A stretch of 8,767 nt of DNA from Gammaproteobacteria bacterium (GTDB taxonomy: Bacteria > Pseudomonadota > Gammaproteobacteria > GCA-001735895), in the NCBI GenBank assembly GCA_024763185.1, contig JANTFY010000086.1:1-8767 (forward strand), written 5' to 3'. Of this stretch, positions 1-7,454 are shown piece by piece. Each line of letters begins with the position of its first letter. Positions within the stretch are counted from its first letter, which is position 1. The translations under genes and the position numbers were made by a program. The notes below the pieces were generated by a model that did no database searches, was not told the DNA's origin, and was given only the letters and a program-made list of their open reading frames with translations.

Positions 1-651
1 ATCATACAAGTCGCCAATTCAGCGCTATACCGAGGCCTGAGTAGCGCAGATAATGTGCAGGTCGCGGTGACCCGCATGGGGTTGAACACGGTGCGAAACC
101 TGGCCACCTCGCTGGTCATGAAACAACTGTTTCAGGCCACCAACCCGGTGGTGGATAAATATTTAAGAAAGACCTGGAAACTGAGTACAGACATTGCCGC
201 GTTAAGCGCGGTATTGGCCAAATCCTATACCAATCTCGATGCAGACAGTGCCCTGCTCGCCGGACTCACACATTCCATTGGCGTCTCCCCCATCCTGGTC
301 AAAGCGGAAAGTGATCCCGGCCTGTTAAACAACACAGAAAAACTGGATAAACTGATTTATGAACTTTATCCCATGATCGGTGGCGAGATTTTAAGAAGCT
401 GGGACTTTGCCGACGCCATGGTAATGGTGCCAGAGCAACACCTTGATTTACATCGGACCCATGAAGGCGAAGTAGACTATACCGATATCGTGCAGGTGGC
501 ACTTATCGAAACCTTTTCTGGTACCGACCATCCTATGGGGCATGTCAATACGGTTGAAGTACCCGCCTTTCATCGTATCGGCCTGGCCGATAGTTTTGAG
601 GAAATAGATATGTCAGGCGGTGTGGCCGAAGTCAAAGAAGCCATTGCCTGA
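1..651 (+). CDS. HDOD-domain signalling protein, 5' end cut by window edge
   Basis: The reading frame is open from base 1 and ends with TGA at 649-651, so 216 C-terminal residues are visible and the true start lies outside the window. The first residues read IIQVANSALYRGLSS, followed by VAVTRMGLNTVRNLATSLV. This is the typical HDOD pattern: a small helix with ANSA-Y, then an AI--LG---VR-L block. A second HDOD hallmark is ALLAGLTHSIGV near visible residue 90, the remnant of the HD-like GLLHDIG motif. HDOD proteins are non-catalytic relatives of HD phosphohydrolases, usually found in signalling or regulatory proteins, often with c-di-GMP or response-regulator partners. Nothing visible shows an attached output domain, but one could lie upstream. 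The C-terminal tail after about residue 190 is acidic and not recognised. The gene converges on lysS and is followed by a strong terminator. Family assignment is fairly sure; the role is not. Confidence 0.85.
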   Translation: MIQVANSALYRGLSSADNVQVAVTRMGLNTVRNLATSLVMKQLFQATNPVVDKYLRKTWKLSTDIAALSAVLAKSYTNLDADSALLAGLTHSIGVSPILVKAESDPGLLNNTEKLDKLIYELYPMIGGEILRSWDFADAMVMVPEQHLDLHRTHEGEVDYTDIVQVALIETFSGTDHPMGHVNTVEVPAFHRIGLADSFEEIDMSGGVAEVKEAIA

Positions 652-663
652 GTTCACTCATCA

Positions 664-705
664 AGCCATCTAAAAAGCCCGCAATTGCGGGCTTTTTAGA
701 TGGCT
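664..705. terminator. Bidirectional intrinsic terminator between the HDOD gene and lysS
   Basis: Bases 664-684 and 685-705 are exact reverse complements (21 bp per arm, no mismatch). The core is GCCCGCAATTGCGGGC, flanked by AAAAA on the left and TTTTT on the right. On either strand this gives a GC-rich hairpin with an AATT loop followed by a run of five U, the form of a rho-independent terminator. It sits 12 bp after the HDOD stop and 31 bp after the lysS stop (on the minus strand), so it can serve both convergent genes. Confidence 0.93.
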
Positions 706-736
706 GGCAGTAGTACGTGTCGCGAATACGAAATTA

Positions 737-2269
737 TCAGTTTCCTTCGTTTTGTTCCGGTCTCATGTGCGGGAACAACAACACATCACGAATGCTGGGT
801 GAGTCGGTCAGGAACATAACCAGCCGGTCAATACCGATACCCTCACCCGCTGTTGGGGGCAAACCGTATTCGAGCGCACGGATGTAGTCGTCATCGAAAT
901 GCATGGCTTCCAGATCGCCCGCATCCTTTTCTGCAACCTGCTTATGGAAACGCTCTGCCTGGTCTTCCGGGTCGTTCAGCTCCGAAAAGCCGTTGGCCAG
1001 TTCGCGTCCGGCCAGGAAAAATTCAAAACGGTCGGTGATGAAATGATCCTTATCATTCTTGCGCGCCAATGGAGAGACCTCGGTCGGATAGGCTGTAATG
1101 AAGGTGGGTTCAATCAGGCGGTGTTCAACGGTTTTTTCGAAAATCTCGATCTGCACCTTACCTAGCCCCCAGCTGTCTTCCAGGTGTATGTCCAGCTTGC
1201 GTGCTTCGGCCCTGCAGCTTTCCAGGTCGAGTAAATCATGTTCCTGCATGTTCGGATTGAAATGCAAAATGGATTCGACCACGGTCATGCGCGTAAACGG
1301 CTTGCCGAGGTCAAATTCATCGCCCTGGTAACTCAGCTTGGTATTGCCGATGACGGTTAACGCCAGGTTACGGATCATGTCTTCAGTCAAATCCATCAGT
1401 TCATGGTAATCGGCATAGGCCTGGTAAAACTCAATCATGGTGAATTCCGGATTATGTCGCGTGGACAGACCTTCGTTCCTGAAATTGCGGTTAATCTCGA
1501 ACACCTTTTCTATGCCGCCAACCACCAGGCGTTTCAGATAGAGCTCGGGGGCGATGCGCAGGAACAAATCCATATCCAGCGCATTGTGATGGGTGACAAA
1601 GGGACGTGCCACCGCTCCACCGGGAATCATCTGCATCATCGGTGTTTCCACTTCCATAAAACCTTTTTCGGTCAGGTACTGACGGATGAAATTCACCGTC
1701 TGGCTGCGAATCTGGAACACGCGACGCGATTCCGCATTCATGATCAGGTCCAGGTAACGCTGGCGGTACTTCTGCTCGGTATCGGTCAGGCCATGAAACT
1801 TTTCCGGTAAAGGACGCAACGATTTGGTCAGCATCTGCAGGCGCGTTACCTTGAGTGATAACTCGCCGGTCTTGGTTTTAAACAGGGTGCCTTCAGCGCC
1901 GTAGATATCGCCAATATCGCTTTGCTTGAAAGCGGCGTAGTTTTCTGCGCCGATGGTATCGCGGTGTACGTAAATCTGAAACTGGCCGGTCATGTCCTGC
2001 AACTTGGCAAAACTGGCTTTTCCCATAATGCGTTTCAGCATCATTCTTCCAGCAATACAAGCACTTATAGACTTTTCTTCAAGTTCTTCCTTAGTAGCAT
2101 GCCCATGATGTTTGATCAACTCCTCGGCCAGGCTGTCGCGCCTGAAGTCATTTGGAAAAGCCTGCCCCTGCTCGCGCAGCATGGCCAGTTTTTCACGGCG
2201 CTGGGCAATCAGCTTGTTCTCATCAACCGCTTCGGCTGCTTGATTATCAGTATTGTGTTGTTTACTCAT
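737..2269 (-). CDS. lysS: Lysyl-tRNA synthetase, class II
   Basis: The product is a 510-residue cytoplasmic enzyme that charges tRNA-Lys with lysine using ATP; E. coli LysS has 505 residues. An N-terminal anticodon-binding OB-fold spans about residues 68-150 ([19 protein letters not shown]). The class II catalytic core follows, with motif 1 around [10 protein letters not shown] (203-212). Motif 2 is [18 protein letters not shown] (263-280) and motif 3 is [11 protein letters not shown] (477-487). The conserved block [17 protein letters not shown] (421-437) is also present. All expected active-site segments are intact. The ATG at 2269 lies 3 bp after the prfB stop codon (TAA, CCC, ATG), with only a weak purine-rich stretch (GAAGAG) before it inside prfB. 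Translation is therefore probably coupled to prfB. The prfB-lysS order is the one known from E. coli. The N-terminal 15 residues are a polar, variable tail typical of the family. Confidence 0.98.
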   Translation of the reverse strand: MSKQHNTDNQAAEAVDENKLIAQRREKLAMLREQGQAFPNDFRRDSLAEELIKHHGHATKEELEEKSISACIAGRMMLKRIMGKASFAKLQDMTGQFQIYVHRDTIGAENYAAFKQSDIGDIYGAEGTLFKTKTGELSLKVTRLQMLTKSLRPLPEKFHGLTDTEQKYRQRYLDLIMNAESRRVFQIRSQTVNFIRQYLTEKGFMEVETPMMQMIPGGAVARPFVTHHNALDMDLFLRIAPELYLKRLVVGGIEKVFEINRNFRNEGLSTRHNPEFTMIEFYQAYADYHELMDLTEDMIRNLALTVIGNTKLSYQGDEFDLGKPFTRMTVVESILHFNPNMQEHDLLDLESCRAEARKLDIHLEDSWGLGKVQIEIFEKTVEHRLIEPTFITAYPTEVSPLARKNDKDHFITDRFEFFLAGRELANGFSELNDPEDQAERFHKQVAEKDAGDLEAMHFDDDYIRALEYGLPPTAGEGIGIDRLVMFLTDSPSIRDVLLFPHMRPEQNEGN

Positions 2270-2272
2270 GGG

Positions 2273-3371
2273 TTATAAACCACTCTTCAGGGATGCTTCG
2301 ATAAATTGGTCCAGAGATCCGTCCAGTACGGCCTGGGTATTGCCGGTTTCGACATGGGTTCTTAAATCCTTGATCCGCGACTGGTCCAGTACATAGGAGC
2401 GGATTTGGCTGCCCCAGCCGATATCCGATTTACTGTCTTCGACATTCTGCGCCGCCGCGTTACGCTGCTGGATTTCAAGTTCGTACAGTTTGGCCTTCAA
2501 CTGTTTCATGGCCGTGGCCTTGTTCTTGTGCTGGGAGCGGTCATTCTGGCATTGCACCACCACATTGGTAGGCAGGTGGGTAATGCGCACTGCCGATTCC
2601 GTGCGGTTTACATGCTGCCCGCCTGCGCCACTGGCACGGTACACGTCGATGCGCAGATCGGAAGGATCGATTTCAATATCGATATCATCGTCCACTTCCG
2701 GTGATACAAAGGCCGCGGCAAAGGAGGTATGGCGACGGTTGCCGGAATCAAAAGGCGACTTGCGCACCAGACGATGCACGCCGGTTTCGGTACGCAACCA
2801 GCCATAGGCATACTCGCCTTCAAAACGGACCGTGGCACTTTTTATTCCGGCCACATCACCGGCAGACACCTCGATCAACTCGGTTTTAAATCCTTTGGCT
2901 TCCCCCCAGCGCAGGTACATGCGTAACAGCATTTCTGCCCAGTCCTGCGCCTCGGTGCCACCGGAACCGGCCTGGATATCGAGGAAGGCATTGTTTTCAT
3001 CCATCTCACCGGAGAACATGCGTTTGAATTCCAGTTCAGCGATGATTTTTTCTGATGAATCCAGGTCTTGCTGAATCGATGCAACCGTTGATTCATCCTG
3101 TTCCAGCTCGGCCAGTTCGAGCAATTCAGCCGCGTCGCTTACCGACTGGGCTGTTTGGTCCAGGCCATCGACCACGGATTCCAGTCGTGCACGATCCTTA
3201 CCAAGTTGCTGGGCTTTTTCAGGGTCATTCCAGACATCCGGATTTTCAAGTTCCAGACGGACTTCCTCCAGTTGTTCTTTCTTGTTGGCATAGTCAAAGA
3301 TACCCCCTTAACGCTTCGATACGCGCTAGCAGGTCTTCGATTTGAGATGAAATGGGATTGGTTTCCAACAT
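2273..3371 (-). CDS. prfB: Peptide chain release factor 2 (RF2), expressed by programmed +1 frameshift
   Basis: RF2 recognises UAA and UGA stop codons in the ribosomal A site and triggers peptide release. The gene has two frames. A 25-codon leader starts with ATG at 3371-3369 ([20 protein letters not shown], then LRGYL) and meets an in-frame TGA at 3296-3294. Skipping one T moves into the frame that begins Asp at 3295 ([12 protein letters not shown]) and runs to TAA at 2273. The joined product is 365 residues, exactly the E. coli length. The anticodon-like tripeptide SPF falls at 205-207 (RKSPFDSG) and the catalytic GGQ at 250-252 ([16 protein letters not shown]), also at E. coli numbering. 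Residue 246 is Ala, as in most bacteria. An internal GTG at 3175 gives a 300-residue frame, but it would lose the N-terminal helical domain and is not the real start. Spacing to lysS is 3 bp. Confidence 0.97.
3293..3308 (-). promoter_or_regulatory. prfB: prfB programmed +1 frameshift site (autoregulatory)
   Basis: Read on the minus strand the element is AGG GGG TAT CTT TGA C. It contains a Shine-Dalgarno-like AGGGGG (3308-3303), then a 3-nt spacer codon TAT, the slippery codon CTT (3299-3297), the in-frame stop TGA (3296-3294) and a following C that weakens termination. This is the same arrangement as in E. coli prfB. The known mechanism is that scarce RF2 lets the ribosome pause at UGA and slip from CUU to UUU, restoring RF2 synthesis. 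With ample RF2 the 25-aa leader is released. Confidence 0.96.
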
Positions 3372-3413
3372 GAGCCGTGTAAAAGGTATTACCTGAATCT
3401 AAAAAAGCGCTGA

Positions 3414-3441
3414 ATTTTACCTGATATGAACGCGTTTGTAA
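3414..3441 (-). promoter_or_regulatory. Candidate sigma70 promoter of prfB-lysS
   Basis: On the minus strand a -35-like TTACAA (3441-3436) is followed by a 16-bp spacer and a -10-like TAAAAT (3419-3414), giving a transcript start near 3407 and a leader of about 36 nt. The -10 matches the consensus at five of six positions, the -35 at four. It lies in the 142-bp gap between the GGDEF-EAL gene and prfB (3372-3513), which holds no other convincing feature. The shine-dalgarno signal before the prfB ATG is weak. This is a match by eye only. Confidence 0.4.
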
Positions 3442-3513
3442 TCAGCTATGCCATCAGTGCTTTAGGTACCGCGAAAAGGCGTGCGTACCATACAGAAGAT
3501 CCTTAAGCTGAAA

Positions 3514-6243
3514 TTAAAGAGTGGATGAAAAAGGCGCGTGAATAAGTCGCTCCGGCATGCCCAGGGCATAACCCTGTGCATAGTCGACACCCAATTCGCG
3601 TATACCCTGTAGAATCAGTGGCGATTCCACGAATTCGGCAATGGTCCGCATACCCAGTAACTGTCCAATTTCATGGATGGAACGGACCATGGCCAGGTCA
3701 AGATTATCTTCAACAATATCCTTAACGAAAATACCGTCGATCTTCAGGTAATCCACCGGCAGGGTCTTGAGGTAGGCAAACGATGAAAGTCCGCTGCCGA
3801 AGTCATCCAGCGCCATCTTGCATCCTCGTTGTTTCACCGCCTTAATGAAATGCTTTGCCCGTGCAAGATTACCGATGGTTGCGGTCTCGGTAATCTCAAA
3901 GCAAACCCGTTCACCACTGACCCCGGTCTTGTCAAACCAGTGCAAAACGAAGTCGAGAAAGTGTTCATCACCAATGGATTGCCCGGAGAGATTGATACTA
4001 TACAGGGCCATCGTTTGTCCGCCATTATCATTTGCCAGCCAACTTAGGGTATGTTCAACAACCCAGCGGTCGATAGCGGTCATCAGGCTATAGCGTTCGG
4101 CCGCGCGGATGAATACCGAGGGCGCTATGCATTTGCCATGCGTATCGACCATCCTCAACAACAGTTCGAAATGCTGGGGTTCGTGCGATGATTCTTCACT
4201 CAAGCCCATGATTTTTTGAGCGTGCAGTTCAAAACGGTCTTCTTCCAGGGCCTCGGTCAACAGGGTGACCCAGTCCATTTGCTCGCGTCTTTCCACCATG
4301 GCCTGGCCGTTTTCGCGATACACGTTGATGCGATTCCTGCCCGCCTCCTTGGCAAGATAACAGGCGTTATCCGCGGCCTGAAGCACCTCGTTGAAACTGC
4401 GGCTGTTTCGGTCTATTTCAACCACACCAATACTGACCCCAATCGAGAATACACGGCCTTCCCAGGAGAAGCGGTAGTCTTCCACGCCCTGGCGTAATAA
4501 TTCTGCCACACGCTTGGCATGTTCGATGTCACAGTGTTCCATCAACACGACAAATTCATCACCACCGATGCGACCCAGGGTATCGCGATTGCGTACTTGT
4601 TCCAAAAACATCGACGATATCTGCCGCAGGAGTTCATCCCCGGCTGCGTGGCCACAGGTGTCATTAATGATTTTGAACTGGTCCAGGTCGAGGTAACACA
4701 GTGCATGTTTCGCCTCGCCGTCGTGTATCGAGTCCAGAACACGACTCAGGCGTTGTTCGAATTCCTGCCGGTTAACCAGATTGGTCAGACAATCATGTGT
4801 TGCCTGGTGAGTGATGCGTTGCTGCAGCGCCCGCGTCGCCGTGACATCACGAAACACAATGACCGCACCGAGCATTTCCCCGTCACTACCGCGTATCGGT
4901 GCGGCCGAGTCATTGATGGCGTATTCCTGGCCTTCGCGGCTGATGAGAACGGTGTGATTGGCGAGACCCTGTACTTTGCCCTCACTCAAAACGCGTCTGA
5001 CGGGATTAGGGACAGGTTTTCGGGTGTTCTCGTTGATTATTTTAAACACGGTTTCCAACGGCTTTCCGGTGGCCCTGGCGGAAGACCAGCCCGTCAATTG
5101 TTCGGCAACCGGGTTCATGTAGATCACCTCGGCCGATTTGTCGGTTGAGATGACCGCATCACCGATCGAATCGATGGTTACGTGGGCCAGCTCCCGAGCA
5201 GCAAATTCGGACTTCTGCAGACGATGGAATTGCACACTGAGCTGCTTCGCCATCAAAGCCAGTGAGTTAGCCAGAGCCTGTATTTCACGCGGGCCTTGTT
5301 TACGCACCTGCACATTGAAGTCGCCCTTGGCTAGCTGCGAAGCCACCTGCGCCAAATGTTCCACCGGGGACGAAATCCGGCGCGCAAGAACGATACCCAA
5401 CAGGCCGGCAATAACGATTGCAACGAAGGTCAGAGCCAACATCAGGTTACGTGTATCGGTAGCAAGCTGCACGGCAATCGGTTCAGACCGGGTGACGACC
5501 ACAGCAGCCTTCATGTTGCCCAGCAGCAAAGGTTGTTCAACCTGCAGCAGGTTCACGCTACTGGTGGACAACACATCCGTATCCAGGTTCAATCCTGACA
5601 ACACGGTAGACGGTATCCGGTGAGCCAGAACCCTGCGATTGTCGTCAACCACGTAAGCCTCACTACCTTTGGGTAGTTGAAGATCTGACAACAGATCCCA
5701 GACCGGTTTCATGCGTACCACGGCAGCCAGCAGCAGGCTGATTTCTCCGCTGCGCCGGTCTTTAACCGGTAGCACGATATCCAACAGCGGTTCGCGTATT
5801 TCATTGTCAAATCGCGGGGCACCCACCACCAGGCTGGCTTTGGCAAAACCTTCATCGATGGATTCGGGCATAACAACCGAGGTCAGAGCAGGCCCTACAT
5901 CTATTCGGGATACCTGTTGCTCGGTACCGTTACGATTGTAAATAGCCAGTGCGTGAAATGCCTGTTCATGCACCAACAATCGTTCCAGCTTAGCAAGACG
6001 TTCAGCTTCGCTCGAAAGCGGTAGAATTTGAATCCGCTCCAGTACCCGCAAATCATTGATACGTTGGTCAATATAGTTTTCCACTTCAACCTGGACACGT
6101 TGTGCTACTGCTTTCTGTAAATTAAGACTCTGTGCACGCAGATGGGTCTGACTGCGATCGGATGAAACCAGCCCCAACACCAGGATGGGAATGCAGGATA
6201 AAACAAAGGCAAACAGTGCAATACGAAAACGAAGGCTGGACAC
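3514..6243 (-). CDS. Membrane sensor with HAMP, PAS, GGDEF and EAL domains (c-di-GMP synthesis/degradation)
   Basis: The 909-residue protein reads N to C as follows. A transmembrane helix spans about 8-27. A periplasmic region of about 28-265 is the size of a double-Cache sensor but is not assigned by motif. A second helix spans about 267-288 (LALTFVAIVIAGLLGIVLA). HAMP covers about 286-338, PAS about 347-472 (TIDSIGDAVISTD, MNPVAEQLTGW), GGDEF about 478-640 and EAL about 650-905. The cyclase site is intact: GGDEF at 560-564, with an inhibitory-site RxxD (RNRD, 551-554) five residues before it. The phosphodiesterase residues are also present: Glu693 (ELL in place of EAL), Asn751, Glu783, Asp813-Asp814, Lys834, Glu870 and Gln890. 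Either or both activities are possible. The start is GTG at 6243, 8 bp after the stop of the binding-protein gene, with AGGT upstream, so translation is probably coupled. The neighbouring binding protein is a likely ligand input for the periplasmic region. Confidence 0.93.
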   Translation of the reverse strand: MSSLRFRIALFAFVLSCIPILVLGLVSSDRSQTHLRAQSLNLQKAVAQRVQVEVENYIDQRINDLRVLERIQILPLSSEAERLAKLERLLVHEQAFHALAIYNRNGTEQQVSRIDVGPALTSVVMPESIDEGFAKASLVVGAPRFDNEIREPLLDIVLPVKDRRSGEISLLLAAVVRMKPVWDLLSDLQLPKGSEAYVVDDNRRVLAHRIPSTVLSGLNLDTDVLSTSSVNLLQVEQPLLLGNMKAAVVVTRSEPIAVQLATDTRNLMLALTFVAIVIAGLLGIVLARRISSPVEHLAQVASQLAKGDFNVQVRKQGPREIQALANSLALMAKQLSVQFHRLQKSEFAARELAHVTIDSIGDAVISTDKSAEVIYMNPVAEQLTGWSSARATGKPLETVFKIINENTRKPVPNPVRRVLSEGKVQGLANHTVLISREGQEYAINDSAAPIRGSDGEMLGAVIVFRDVTATRALQQRITHQATHDCLTNLVNRQEFEQRLSRVLDSIHDGEAKHALCYLDLDQFKIINDTCGHAAGDELLRQISSMFLEQVRNRDTLGRIGGDEFVVLMEHCDIEHAKRVAELLRQGVEDYRFSWEGRVFSIGVSIGVVEIDRNSRSFNEVLQAADNACYLAKEAGRNRINVYRENGQAMVERREQMDWVTLLTEALEEDRFELHAQKIMGLSEESSHEPQHFELLLRMVDTHGKCIAPSVFIRAAERYSLMTAIDRWVVEHTLSWLANDNGGQTMALYSINLSGQSIGDEHFLDFVLHWFDKTGVSGERVCFEITETATIGNLARAKHFIKAVKQRGCKMALDDFGSGLSSFAYLKTLPVDYLKIDGIFVKDIVEDNLDLAMVRSIHEIGQLLGMRTIAEFVESPLILQGIRELGVDYAQGYALGMPERLIHAPFSSTL

Positions 6244-6251
6244 AAGTTTAC

Positions 6252-7250
6252 CTAGGGATTGCCACGTTTATCAGCGTGCAAAATAACATCGGCGCGTTGC
6301 AGTAAATCATCGGAAAGCTGGATACCAATTCGTTGTGCAGATGCCAGATTGACCTGCAGAAAGATATCTGCGGTTTCCACTGGCGTCGTGGCGGGAGATG
6401 AACCGCGCAGGATCCTGTCAGCCATACGTGCCGCCTGTGCACCGGCAGATTTGTGAATGAAGCCATAGGTCATCAGAGCCCCGGCCTCAACCTGAGCCAC
6501 ACTGGGGCCGGACACGGGAATTCGCCGTTGTTCGGCCAGATCCAGTATGTCTTGCACGCGACGGTTAACGGTTGAATCAGGCACCATGAATATGCCTTCC
6601 ACATCCGGCAAATCGGCAAGCAAGACCGTCACTTCGTCGTTATTTTTAGCTTGCGCGGTGACCAGTTCGACGCCAATAGACGCCGCGATACCGGTCAGTT
6701 GAGACACGGCACTGGAGGGAGCCGAGTCTGTAGGGTTATAAGGCACCAGAATACGTTTGCCTGCGGGTAGAACACCGGCAAAAATTTCCAGCCTTTTGGC
6801 CTGATTTTGACTCAACTTGACTCCGGTCATATTCCCACCGGGCTGGGTAAGATCGTCTATGACTCCGGCCCTGACAGGGTCGGCAATAACACCAAAAACG
6901 ACAGGCACAGAGGCGTCCTTCGTTACCCGGTGAGCGGCAACCCCGGTGGGTGTGCCGGCGGTGAAGATTAAATCCACCGGTACATTAAGAAAAGATTGCA
7001 GTGCGGCGTCTAGCTCAGCTTCAGGCGTTGGTTTGCCACTGTATTCATAGCGTACCCGTTTGCCCTCCTCGTATCCGAGTCGTGACATCTCCTCGCGAAA
7101 ACCTTGCACATTACGCAATCCGTTCGGGTTGTTGGTAATCAGTCCGATGACGAAAGTATGCTGCGGTGTTTCTGGTTGTTCCTGGCAGCCCATGAGTAAT
7201 AATAAACTGAGCAGAATTGTTAAGATGCCACGCTGAATCAAACAATTCAT
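6252..7250 (-). CDS. ABC-type periplasmic substrate-binding lipoprotein (ABC_sub_bind family), no permease nearby
   Basis: From the ATG at 7250 the product is 332 residues. It begins MNCLIQRGILTILLSLLLLM and then GC, a short positively charged start, a hydrophobic core and a lipobox LLMGC with Cys22, so it is probably a lipid-anchored periplasmic protein. The mature part matches the ABC_sub_bind (PF04392-type) family. The signs are a first strand VIGLITNNPNGLRNVQGFRE, then DLIFTAGTPTGVAA, then VPVVFGVIADPVRAG and QPGGNMTGVK, and near the end GAQAARMADRILRG with DIFLQVNLASAQRIG. These proteins bind small ligands, in some cases aromatic amino acids; the ligand here is unknown. Starts at 7313 (good GGGGA spacing) and 7418 are possible, but they place 21 or 56 extra residues before the signal peptide. 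The next gene, 8 bp downstream, is a GGDEF-EAL sensor, and no transporter genes are seen within the window. A sensory rather than transport role is inferred. Confidence 0.88.
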   Translation of the reverse strand: MNCLIQRGILTILLSLLLLMGCQEQPETPQHTFVIGLITNNPNGLRNVQGFREEMSRLGYEEGKRVRYEYSGKPTPEAELDAALQSFLNVPVDLIFTAGTPTGVAAHRVTKDASVPVVFGVIADPVRAGVIDDLTQPGGNMTGVKLSQNQAKRLEIFAGVLPAGKRILVPYNPTDSAPSSAVSQLTGIAASIGVELVTAQAKNNDEVTVLLADLPDVEGIFMVPDSTVNRRVQDILDLAEQRRIPVSGPSVAQVEAGALMTYGFIHKSAGAQAARMADRILRGSSPATTPVETADIFLQVNLASAQRIGIQLSDDLLQRADVILHADKRGNP

Positions 7251-7251
7251 A

Positions 7252-7267
7252 CCGGATTGAACTCCGG
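7252..7267 (-). promoter_or_regulatory. Short hairpin covering the ribosome-binding site of the binding-protein gene
   Basis: On the minus strand CCGGA (7267-7263) and TCCGG (7256-7252) form a 5-bp GC-rich stem with a 6-nt loop, ending one base before the ATG at 7250. The stem includes the GGAG that would be the Shine-Dalgarno site for this start. It could limit initiation at 7250, or it may be chance. It is also an argument for checking the alternative start at 7313. Confidence 0.3.
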
Positions 7268-7357
7268 CCATGGCCAATGGAGCGGATTTGCAGAGCAGAC
7301 GATTGTCAAACATCGAAGTATCCCCATCCTTAATTATTATGTGCCCGTCCCTGAAAA

Positions 7358-7363
7358 AGTATA
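7358..7363 (-). promoter_or_regulatory. Candidate -10 element for the binding-protein/GGDEF-EAL operon
   Basis: In the 204-bp gap 7251-7454 the minus strand carries TATACT (7363-7358), five of six bases of the -10 consensus, about 110 bp before the preferred start. No good -35 lies 16-18 bp upstream (the best is AAAGTG), so it would be a weak or activator-dependent promoter. Further upstream the gap also holds a perfect TTGACA (7443-7438) without a matching -10, and an inverted repeat GCACA-T-TGTGC (7425-7415). No clear terminator for the gene upstream was found. Confidence 0.25.
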
Positions 7364-7454
7364 GTGCAGTTTTTGCAAGGCACTTTGCTTTTTTCCTGAC
7401 ACGATGCCGGTTTAGCACAATGTGCAGCTCAGTAACCTGTCAATCTTGATTGGA

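Noticed and set aside
1403..1810. A 135-aa open frame on the plus strand inside lysS
   Set aside because: It is antisense to the conserved catalytic core of lysS, including motif 2, and shows no family features of its own.
2273..3175. A 300-aa RF2 starting at an internal GTG at 3175
   Set aside because: The frame upstream of 3175 continues with RF2-like sequence to the frameshift site, and the joined product has the exact family length.
4519..5148. A 209-aa open frame on the plus strand
   Set aside because: It lies wholly antisense to the PAS/GGDEF coding region, has no recognisable domain and reads as the mirror of conserved codons in the real gene.
7251..7418. The longest version of the binding-protein gene, starting at 7418
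   Set aside because: The extra 56 residues are basic and unlike any signal sequence, while a clean lipoprotein signal starts at 7250; the 7418 start also falls inside an inverted repeat.
7370..7425. A sigma54 promoter before the binding-protein gene
   Set aside because: TTGCA and GGCA-like pieces are present, but no pair has the required GG/GC spacing.
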